A DNA stretch of 64,000 nt from Gari tellinella (taxonomy: Eukaryota > Mollusca > Bivalvia > Cardiida > Psammobiidae): the NCBI GenBank assembly GCA_922989275.2, contig OV277859.1:90268198-90332197 (forward strand), given 5' to 3'. Made by a program: the position numbers and the translations under genes. Of the stretch, positions 41,101 to 53,100 are shown piece after piece (the first letter of the stretch is position 1; each line of letters opens with the position of its first letter). The notes below the pieces were generated by a model. That model was not told the origin of the DNA, searched no databases, and saw only the letters and a program-made list of their open reading frames with translations.

Positions 41101-44100
41101 ATGAAACAAACGATATCAATTCGGGATCTGTCACTTTAGTGAATGGCAAAGTCACCTACGTGTATTCCCGGCTATTGACGTCAACTGACTCTACCAAGGA
41201 TATCAATATCCATGACGGAAATATGTTCCTGTTGTTCGCCAACGGTAACACTGATAGCGATGGAAATATACAGAAACATAGTAACAGATACGCTTCATCC
41301 GCACTATGTCTGGCTAAAAACTGTGGTATGTATAGTGGAGAACGCCACATTCTTTACCACTTTTTCAGGGACGCCATTTCTCCGGATATTTCCTAAAGGC
41401 TCGGATTTTTCTAGTACATGCTGGCTTAAAGCAGGCTGAAAGTAAACCAGAATGCGCCTTAAGGCGCAATTTGCTTTACGTTCAGCCTGCTTTAAGCAAC
41501 CACGTGTCAACACAACTAGAAACAGGCGAAGGGGAAAAGGTACGATTCGTAAAATCGCACTTGAAAAATGCAAATTTGGAAATCTTAGGATTTTTATGGC
41601 AACTTATGACAGCCCTGCTTTTTCCTCTTTAACTCAACTCTCTGAAACAATTTAACCATTCAGGAATGATCATAAATCTAGGATAATGACCACTTGATTG
41701 AAATGAAGTATTCTCATTGGCCAATAGGCCGATATGGCCTAGAATGGTTTTCTGGGGTGTTTTTTCACATTTATCTCGGCGTTTCAACCTTGTAAAATAA
41801 TGAGATACAATATAAATTGTTGCTGTTACTGTGTCATCATTTCTAAATTTAGCGTTGATAATCTTTAAATTTAACATGACATTTTTTGATGGGAATTCTG
41901 TTTTGAAAACAAAATAGACGTGTTAAGTTTATATAATGTACGGAAGCCGGATAGTGCAACTTTTACATTTTTTTTATTTTTTTTATCTTGAAAATTCAAG
42001 TTATTATGTTGAAAATTCAAGATACTATCTTGAAAATTCAAGATAGTATCTTGAATTTTCAACATACTATCTTGAATATTCAAGATAATAATTTGAAAAT
42101 TCAAGATAGTATCTTGAATTTTCAACATACTAACTTGAAAATTCAAGATACTATCTTGAAAATTCAAGATAGTATCTTGAATTTTCAACATACTATCTTG
42201 CATATTCAAGATACTATCTTGAAAATTCAAGATATTATCTTGAATTTTCAAGATAGTATGTTGAATTTTCAAGATAGTATCTTGAATATTCAAGATAATA
42301 ACTTGAAATTTCAAGATACTTATCTTGAAAATTCAACATACTATCTTGAAAATTCAAGATAGTAACTTGAATTTTCAACATAATAGAGCTGGGATAAATC
42401 TGTTGTATGAAAGGTGGATAGTGCCACTTTAAGAATTCAAAGAAGGCTGAGTCTCGTAAAAATATTCAAAGACAAAAATATTAAAGACGTTTATATAAGG
42501 TCAAAGGGTTAAAATACAGATTAAACAGAAAAAGTTTAATTTACTTCTAACTCAGCTGATCACAGCTCAGGTTGAGGTTTTGTGATCCTTGGAATGTCCT
42601 TTGTGCATTGTGCATCTTTCGTCAATATTCTTAGCTCACCTGAGCATATGTTCCGTGTGAGTTATTGTGATCGCATTCGTCCGACGCCCGTCTGTCTGTC
42701 CGTCCATCAACCACTTTCTTTAAACGAATTCTTAGCCGAAAACCAGTTGACCATCTTTTATGACACTTGATCCTTACAAAAAGTATTCAAAGAAATTGAA
42801 TCCACTCAAAACTGTGGTTGACATGGCAATTTTTTAAAGTGTTCTTCTCTATAACCACACGGCCTAGAGCATTGATATTTGGTTACTGGTATGTAGCATA
42901 ATTGTATGTAGTTGTCCTCTACCAAGTTTGTTCAAATTATACACCTGGGTCAAAATTAGCCCTGCCCTAGGGTTCACTTGTTTTCTCTGAAGCTAGTAGA
43001 ATTTCTTAGCCTAAAGGTGGGCGATTTAAGGTCCTACATGGCCCTCTTGTTTTAGCAGTCTTCTCTGTGAAACCCTTGGATAGAGTGTCACCAAAATTTA
43101 CCTGAATGATACTTATATATTAGCCTTATGCAAATTCATAATGTTTATGGTATTACGTGAAGAATCGTGGTTGTCATGGCAACCAAACACTTAAAACTTT
43201 GAGAAATCTTTGAAAATCTTTCGAGAAATTACTGAGCTAATTTCTACCAAATCTCCCAGAAAAATCATTTAGTGATGCTTTTAAGGGTGTATCAATGTCA
43301 TGACTTTGGGAACTTTTCAAAGTATATGAAAACACTCTATGATGGTTTTGTATTGAAGAGCTATTTAAGATGAATGAAAAAATAGAAAAAGTGTACATTT
43401 TGGTGAACAACGGTTGGCTCTACGGCCATGTAAAATTTACCCCACCCACTTCCTCTTATTTTGTCCTTTTCAAACAGCCCGCTTCAATAAAATCCATTTT
43501 AAATGAAAACAAATATGATAATTTGGTTTTGTGTTATTTATTTCCTATCTATGGTAGTATTTCTTCATACTAAAACTAATTTAAGAAAGAAATGGCACCA
43601 AATGTGAAATTTATAAAGCTCTAAATATCATCGATATGGTACTTTTTTGTAAATTTTGTAAGGGGAGATAACTCTTTTTACTTTAATAACTCAAAATTTT
43701 CAACACTGACCTTTCAATTTCTTTTCATGATTTGAACTGCCTTAGCATGGGCTTTCATCTGGTAGAATATAAGAAAAAGTTAAATACTAGAACTATTTCA
43801 TTTTCAAACTTTTTTACTTTTTTTCATAAAATAAAAAATCTAATAAAATCATGCCCTATACAAAGCATATTTTTGATACTCAAGGATCGATATTGTTCAA
43901 ACCTGGTGCCTGCTTTGTCTAAATTTGGTTTCTATATGAGAAAATACCACCATAGACAAGAAATAAATAATGGAAACCCAAATTATCATGTTTGTTTTGT
44001 TTCGAAATAAATTTTACTGAAGCTTGTACCCTGAATGGGTAAAATTTGAAAAAAAAGTCCAAATTTGACATACCTTTTTCAAATCGCTGTAGCTCAAAAA

Positions 44101-47100
44101 CAAGGACACCACCATATTTTTTTTTTCATTCTTTTATTCATCATAAACAGCTCTTCCAAAAAAACAATGTTAGAAACAAGAAATATCTTTAAAAAAGATA
44201 TTCGGCGGAATGGTTGGTGAAATTCATGCTGTTGATGGGTGTGCAAAATTGTACGAAATTGGAGGTTTTCAAAGAATTGTAATATCTTGGATTGAAAAGC
44301 AAAAAATACACATTCAACGATATAGCATAACTCTGACTAAAAAACTATAAATGTACAGAAATGCAAAACATATCCTAGCTACTGGTAGGAGATCCTCAGA
44401 TTAAATTATATTGTTCTGTATATCAAACTTCATTCATGGGGAGTTTCTTGAAACAAACTATAACTAGATAAACTGTGCAGGCCCATACAGAACAGTCTGC
44501 CCTGCTTTACAAGGTCTATAACACCTCACTCTTGTAAATAAATGATGAAACAACACAATTGTGTTTAACTCACTTGAGGCCATTTATTATATTGCTATCA
44601 ATGTATGGTAAATTTGTACAAAATTAATAGTTAACAATTAAAATAAATTGGAAGTAAACCATTATTAAACAAAATACCTAGCTGCCACTGTCTATCTATA
44701 AATACACATCAGATTCTGCTAGCATATCTTAAAATAGAAGCTCAGTATTACACACTGGCTGTGTCTAATTTTACACTCACATCAGTGCATAAACAGCTAG
44801 GCTACTGTTTCAGGGCTCCAGATAAGAGGGGAGTAAATTGAACAAATCTAACATTTTCTCACTCATTTCAGCACCAAACCCTATGGTGTTACCACTCATT
44901 TTTATCGTCTCGAAGAGACAATTCATATGAGTTGGACACCATAGGGTTTAATGCACAAATAAAGTTTTTAAGTTTTGAAATAATTCTCTTATCTGGAGCC
45001 CTGGCTACTATCCAATCAGACAATTCAGTTTCAACAGGTGCTCTTAATTCTAAATTTCTGATCAAATATGATTGGTTCAAATGTTTGTCTAAATAGAAAT
45101 GTGTGACTAAATAGATAACAGACAGCTCCGCCGAAAAAAGTTAAATACTTTGAAAAATTGGCTTATGACATTGATACACCCTTAAGCTCACCTTCACGAA
45201 GTGAGGGGGCTTATATATGCTATACCCCGGCGTCAGCGTCCGGACTGGATATCATAAACTATAAGGGCTATGTCTATGAAACTTAAACCATAGATGCGCC
45301 GTAATCAGTACAGCATTGTAAAACGTAGTTGAGTGACATTGACCTTTGACCTTGACCTTTGGGGTTAATGTTAAGGTTTTGCGTTAAAGTCTATTCATAA
45401 CTTAGAGTCTGTTCTGGCTGATTCGCCTGTATGAGTAGACCATGATGCACCGCAGTTTGGTGACCTTGACATTTGACCTTTACCTCTAGGCTCAACGTTA
45501 AGGTTTTGCGTTAAAGTCTGTTCTGTGCAGGATGTGAATTTCGTAATATTTGATTAGAAAGACAGACGATGGACAAAAGGCGATCATAAAAGCTCACCCG
45601 AAGCATAAACTCAGGTGAGCTAAAATGTTGACGAAAGATGCAAGATGCACAAAGCTGTGATCAGATGAGCTAGAAATAAATGCAACTATTTCTTTGATCT
45701 TGATTTTAACCCTTTGACCTTTAAAAATGCCTTTAATACTTTTCCCTTGAATATTTATTCGAGATTCAGCCGACTATGAATTCTTAAAGTGGCACTATCC
45801 ACCTTCCGTACAACATATTTATTCCAGCTCTATTATGTTGAAAATTCAAGTTACTATCTTGAATTTTCAAGATAGTATGTTGAATTTTCAAGATAAGTAT
45901 CTTGAAAATTCAAGTTATTATCTTGAATATTCAAGATAGTATGTTGAAAATTCAAGATAGTATCTTGAATTTTCAAGATAATAACTTGAATTTTCAAGAT
46001 AATTTTTTTTTTTAGTATGTTGAAAATTCAAGATAGTATCTTGAATTTTCAAGTTATTATCTTGAATATTCAAGATAGTATGTTGAAAATTCAAGATAGT
46101 ATCTTGAATTTTCAAGTAAGTATGTTGAAAATTCAAGATAGTATCTTGAATTTTCAAGTTATTATCTTGAATATTCAAGATAGTATGTTGAAAATTCAAG
46201 ATAGTATCTTGAATTTTCAAGATAGTATCTTGAATTTTCAAGATAATAACTTGAATTTTCAAGATAATTTTTTTTTTAAATTGTAAAAGTGGCACTATCC
46301 GGCTTCCGTAATAATGAATACTGTAATATCTTTTTTTTTTTTTTAAAGATTTTCCTTGTAAAACCTTATCATGCTCTGAATTGTATATCGTCTGCATTTT
46401 TTAAAATTAATTTTGATCTTTTTTAAACTTGAGAAATTACTTATATGATTGGCAATCATCTAAAATTCTGACCAGACGCAAAGTTACCAAAAGGTATCGA
46501 TTGCATATGGTTGATAAGTCTTTTAATAATAAATTATGCAAAAACACGGCCACAAACTTTCTTTGCAAAGTAAGTGTGTTTGGTATTTTGCAGTGAACGT
46601 TTTGTTTGCATTGAGGGAGCTCCTTCCTCTGCTGTCATAAAATGCTATCAGCTGGATTAATAAATTCACATCCAAAATCAGACACCGATTTCTTCATACA
46701 ATTAAATTATTACATATTGCTATGTACATGTAGTGCTTTCATGAATGGTGTAAAAACAGGCCACAGGGTTTTTTTTCGGAAAGGAAGTACATGTACAGCG
46801 CTCCCTCTCTACAACGACATCCAATGGGAGACAACAATTGTGTGCGTTGTTCGGAGGGAGTCGTTAGAGGGAGGGCAATCGGCTTACATTTGCAAACAGC
46901 TTGAATCCAGATCAGACGCCGCGTAACGCGGCGTCTGATCTTGATTCAAGCTGTTTGTCACTCGTCGTTAATTTATTTTCTGTCAAAATGTCTATTATGT
47001 CACTTTGAGAAAAACAGCACACGACAATTTAAAGCACACGACATTGCAACAGTAAAAGCGTTAGACATAATTGTCCTGTTTGGGGAACTGCGACAAGAGT

Positions 47101-50100
47101 CGTTGTAATGAGGGAGTCGTTGTCGAAGGGCCGTAATAGAGAGGGAGCACTGTATTTTTGTTTTTGGCATCAGAAGTGTTGTACGCCTTGATGGTCAAGA
47201 TTGGTATTAAACACTATTGCCATAGCGGTAAGCCGCCAGGCCACAAATGGAGAAAACGAAAGCTTGTTGATACTTTTGGTGATTCATATTCAGTCTGAGT
47301 GGCAAACAGGGGTAGGGTAGTGGAGGGGTTATTACTAACGTATGTATTTGCTAGCCACATAATAATAAAATGTGTGGGGGGGGTGAAATCTTTCCTGTAC
47401 TTGGCGGTGTAATGACGAAATAATAATAATAATAATAATAACTACTTTATTTCATGTGGATTACATATTTGGTATCGAACAAACCAATTTTCAATATGGT
47501 CCACAAACAAAATTAACATATATACAACATGAATCATGCGATGGGGGAACACAATTGCAAATCAGTATTTTTAAAACTTTTTCAAACAGAGTGGACCCAG
47601 AAAAAGACAGTTCCTGTAGACAGTGACCCCTAGGAGGACACCTTTCGACGTCTAAAAGTGCCATGGGGTCTTGATTCGTCAACGAAATATGCCCCCCCCC
47701 CCCATGCGTCGAAAAAATACCCGGGGCACAATTGGGGACACTTAATGGGGACACTTTTTATCATTACACCGGCAATCACAATATTTATTTTATCTTTGTT
47801 GTTGTAGCTACCGCAGAATCAGAAAGTGAGTCTGAAACTGAAACTACAAGCGAGCCTGAAGGCGAGTCTCATAGCGAGACCACTAGCGAGCCTGAAGGCG
47901 AGACTGAAAGCGAGACCACAAGCGAGCCTGAAACTAACGGAGAGCCTGAGTCTGAGCACGGAGATTCTGAAGAGGAACCTGATGGCGAGTCTGAAACAGG
48001 AGATGGCGAAGCAGAGGGTGAGGATAACGGACAATGTGCCGATGTCCCTGTTCATCAGGCACCAACAGAAGGAAGTAAGTGTATTAAAGTGTTCCCTCCC
48101 TACAACAAATCCCTCCTTACAACTACCCTTGCCGTCGTTCCCTTAACAGGAAACTTATGTTCAATGCTTTAACTGCCGCAATATCGACTCAGAATTGTCC
48201 TCCGCTATTTTCTCAAAGTTACATAATGGACATTTTTAAAGAAAAAAACTGAAACAGGAGTGACAAACAGATTGAATTCAGATCAGACGCCGCGTAACGC
48301 GGCGTCTGATCTGGATTCAATCTGTTTGCAAATGTAAAGCCAAGTTCCCTCCCTATAACGACTCCCTCCGAACAACACAAAGATTTTGGTCTCCCATTTG
48401 GGAGTCGTTGTACAGTGTAAGCGACCATTTAAAGAAATGCATAGTGGTCTTTGAATAGGAGATTGCCGCTTTATGCAGGACAAAAGTTATGCAGAATGCT
48501 CCTATAAGAACCCCCTGTATTACTAACGTCCTTCATGAAGCTCTCACTTGTCAAAAATACTACACATGGAATAATTATCTATTTTAGTGGTCTCTTGATA
48601 AAGGATTGACTACAATAATTTTTAAATACTTACGGACTGCAATTTGAAAATGAATTTTGACGCCGAGTAACACTCGTTTTGTGACTCGAAATTGTTTGTA
48701 AAGGACATTTAATAGTATAAGCTTGCGTCTCACTCTCAATGACGTTTAAAAGTGCGTTTGCAAACAGTTTGGATCCTGAGCAGACACCGCGTAAAAAGAG
48801 AAATTCTACTAGATTGGGCTATGCCATTATTACATCTTTGAGATATGTTATAGAATACAAGGGAAGTGTATTCCAACGTTGATAAACTGAAATTCCTATT
48901 TCTATACCAATCGTTTCGCTTTTTAACAAGGAGTCCGAGCCTGTTCCAGACGGTTTCTGTTAATGTCATTAGAAAGCTACATTTGTACATAGGAGAATAT
49001 GTTATTCTTTCCCGTTTAAACGCAAACGTACGCAAACGCAAAGCACTAAAACGTAGATAAGTACAACTTTTGGACAATTCTGATAATTCATGTTTATCTT
49101 GGCGGCAAACAGTTTTGAGCCTGATCAGACGCCGGGTTACCCGGCGTCTGATCTGGCTTCAAACTGTGTGTACTGCAAATAATAGTTTTAGCGTAAACGC
49201 GTTTATTGGGAAAGAATAACACATTCTCCACTGTATCATATTTTCCGAAATTGTCTATATTTCAAACGGCGTTTTGACCCCACTTGATCCACGTACGTTA
49301 CGAGCGTTTTGTGTTGTGTTTCTAGGTAATCCACACCCAATGGATTGTACAGATATGGTGATCGGCTCGGCCCGGAATATGAGGTCTCGTATCGGTGACT
49401 ACTACACCCGGGGCAGGTCTACACCGCAGTTCGACGAGGTGTATGGCGGAATAGACAGTTTGACTGCGGCAGTTGGAGATGAAAGTGGGGGCTACACGAC
49501 CATCTTATTCCGCAAGAAACTTATAGGTGATGTATACATTAGAATATAACCAACATTTTTAACCAATCAAACTGCCTTTTGCACCCCATTAAGTACGGCA
49601 CTTAAGCATAAAGCATTATGTAGGGGTACAACGTCGCGTAGTGTCTGCACGCGATTTAGATAGCCCCGCCTTGTAGCAACTAGTTGTAAGCACTGTCATA
49701 GTTGTCTATTTTACAGAATAAGCGATGTTTGTTTACTAGAAACGTATAAATGGGCCAATCAAGATATAGGTTATATTCTAAGTTTTATTCTCGTTAGCGC
49801 TTGCTTTGCCTTTCTTAATCATTAAGAGTCTACTTAATATGTTCTAACAATAACTTTTACCCCCTTCATTGTAGTGCTCAACGTCATGTTTTAAGCACTT
49901 GTCGTCTGCTTTTATTTCTCAAATTTTAATGTCATGCTTTTTCTGCTCTCAGATACAAACGCTTATATAAATGGGTAATAATTACTTATTAGTTTAGGAC
50001 AAGAAATTCTGTTTAAAAAATGTATTTCAATAAAAAAATGTATTGAGCTCCGGTGGGATTCAAACCCTGGATCCGACATGTGGGGACAGACAGCAAAATA

Positions 50101-53100
50101 AGAAAACAACTTAGTCCACTCGACCACAGGGCTATTCATATCTTTCGGATCAATTTAACGTACTTCCAGAGTGTAGCGATGGAGAATACATAATTCGGCT
50201 TCGGTTAAGGTCTGATCCCGTGATTAATTTGAACCGATGGAAAATATCTAATAAATTAAGACTTGAAGACCCTTCTTAAGGATGTTTTTAGATTGATTAT
50301 ATTTTTCTAATGCCAGATGCACGATAATGCTACACATTTGGTTTTATTTGAGTATTTTCTTTTCTTTTTGCAAATACACCATCCGGTTGCGAGTCGCTTT
50401 AAGTGGTCATTAAAAGAGGTTTTAACTTTAACAAGCGTTGTCCCCATTTCTACGAGGGGTGTTCAAATAGTTTTGATACTGGATCAATAACTTCAATAGT
50501 ATGAATGCAAAATGCATGTATGATATATCATTTTAAAGCAATTCTTCGCCTACACGATTGTATAATGCACGATAAGATCACATAACTCGATGAGTCAGAA
50601 AATGAAGCTAAATGACCCCTACTCGAGGACACTGGAACATAGCACTTTTCAGACATTACTTTTTGACGTAATAACTTCTTAAAGAGTACAATTTCCAGAT
50701 TTCTTTTGGAAATATATCAGTTTATGTCTAAGTTTAAATGTAAATAAAAATGTATTTCTATTGAAAGGGTTAACTGTCTAAAATCTCATTTTTTCAAAAT
50801 CAACATTTCTTATTTTGCTAATGACGAAAGTGAGCATGTTTTTCTAGCGCTATGAAAATGTTCTAGATCAGTATATCTACATTATGATTTAAAAACATGT
50901 AACCATTTTTCAATGGCTTCAATTATAGCCTGGTTTAATAATAAAAAAAGAGTTTTTACTACTTTTATACATAACAGGAGATCATTTTTTTTTTTTTCAG
51001 TACGTGTTTAGAATTAGCTCTATTTTTGATATTTTATGTAATAATAACATTTAAAACTATGACGTGTTTGCATAATTGTCTTATTGTATTTGATAAAAAA
51101 TTTCATAAACTTATTCAAAATAATAAAGCCGTAATAATAATTATAGTATCAAATTGTGTTTAGAAAATTTACTCAAATATACACAAAAAAGGTCCAGTGT
51201 CCTCGAGGAGGGGTCATTTAGGTTCATGTTGGGGCTGATCGAGTAATGCGATCTTATCGTGCATGATATCACGTAGTCGGCCAGGAATGGATCTTTAAAA
51301 TGATATATCACAGATGCATTTTGCACTTATAATACTGAAGTTATTGATCCAGTATCAAAATATTTTGAACTACCCTCGTATATAGCTTATAAATAGCTAG
51401 ATACATGTACTTATGCAGTGATAATTTTACTTGCACATCCCGAGTCCTATACTCCTTAAATTTGCCAGGGACTCATTATTTAAAAAGTTGCCAGTCCCAT
51501 GGACCCATAGCTTTTCTGGCCTTTATTAACCTTTTACTCATTAGCAAAAAGTAGCTTAAAGTAGGTTGAAAGTAAAGCAGAATATGCCTTAAAGCGACTC
51601 GCAACCAGATGGTGCATTAAAAATAGTAATTTGTAAATATGTGTCAAACGCTTATATAAATGGTAAAGAATTAGTTTAGGATAAGAAATTCTGTTTAAAA
51701 AAATGTATTTCAATAAAAAAAATATTGGTCTCTGGTGGGATTCGAACCCGGGGCCCGGCATTGGCGGACAGAAGGCAAAATAGGGGAAACCGCTTAGACC
51801 AATGGACCACGGAAACTATCCGTTTATCTCGGATCGATTTAACGTATTTCAATGTGTAGCCATCGAAAGGGCATACAACTTCGTAATTCGGCTCGTGTTT
51901 ATGTCTGAGCCCGTGTAGAGAAGCAACAACAACAACTATACCGTCTACTAGTCGGTATAGAAAAACGATGGAAAATATCTAAAAATCTAAGATTCGGTGA
52001 CGATTCTTGAGACTTTTTTTGGACTGATCATATTTTTTTAATGTCAGAAGCCAAATAATGCCACAAATTTGCTTTTATTTGAGTATTTTATTTTATTTTG
52101 ACAAGTACACCATCCGGTTGCGAGTCCCTTTAAGGCACATTCTGCTTTACTTTCAACCTGCTTTAAGTGGTCATCTGTCTTCAAAACTTCAAATAAGTTA
52201 AGGGATATTGGGTTAATTTTTCACCTCAAGGAATTACTATTTGTCTCAAAGACTCATTGTTTTACAGAATGTGCATCCCGAGGACTCGCTCATCTGATTT
52301 CTAAAATTACCACTGCTTATGTGGATCTCGATTAAATCTTCTTCATAAAAAATTGCAAAGTTTTGACCCATTAGTTACAAGGCATAACAGACATCGATTC
52401 ATTTGAAGTCTGTCTTGGAGGCAAACTGTTTAATGCTGTATGACTTCGCTTGGTATTAAGGGGGTCCTTAGATATATTAATGGATGACAACTCGAATCGC
52501 AAATCTTCAAATCAGTATAAAAAATTTCAAAATTTGGATACACAGATAAAGAGGTCATGCACATGCTCTCTCAGCTGAGTCTCAATCGGTTTTATACGCC
52601 CGTCATCGACGGACGTATTATTGTATACCCAGCGCTGTCCGTCCGTCCGTCCGTTAACTGTTCTTGTTAGCGCTCTCTCACCTTCATTTATTGACCGATT
52701 TTGATTAAACTTCCTACAAATATTCAATACCACAATAGTTCGGACGAATTCGCGTTTCAGACGTTGGCGGCTATTTTAGCAGAGTTATGCCCCTTTATTG
52801 TCAAAAATGGGCATTTTTAAAAAAAAAAAAAAACCAGAACTTTTTTTTATTATTATTCAATTGATTTCAAATTTGATATGGTGATACAATGAATGAAGTT
52901 ACTTAACAAATATTACGGGTTTTTGGTTTGACTCCGTATTTTCAGAGTTATGCCCCTTCACACAATTTTTTTAACAATATATTGTTTCCTGATAATATTT
53001 TTACTAACATTTTGTCTATTGTAACCAAATTTCATATTTATTTTTCTCATCACGCAGGGAAGGCACCTGTGAATTTTGGTTCCTGTTAAAAAAAAATTCT

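Larger units (their letters stand above)
41939..46310. mobile_element. 4.37 kb inverted-repeat element
   Basis: TACGGAAGCCGGATAGTGC on the left and GCACTATCCGGCTTCCGTA on the right. Long arms follow: a 21-bp array, then GAGCTGGGATAAATCTGTTG, AAGTGGCACTATCC-type segments and AGCTCACCTGAGC-type segments, mirrored at 45590-45840. The middle (about 43.0-45.2 kb) is AT-rich without a transposase ORF. It carries a shell K element and CATTGACCTTTGACCTTGAC repeats. It is probably a non-autonomous DNA element; the superfamily is not assigned. Confidence 0.75.

Noticed and set aside
41988..42362. Open frames of Ile/Leu heptads on both strands in the 21-bp arrays
   Set aside because: The reading frames follow automatically from a 21 bp palindromic period. 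There is no start context or splice context, and both strands are equally open.
41985..46272. CRISPR-like array
   Set aside because: The units are palindromes with 8 bp low-complexity spacers in animal DNA; there are no unique spacers and no cas genes.
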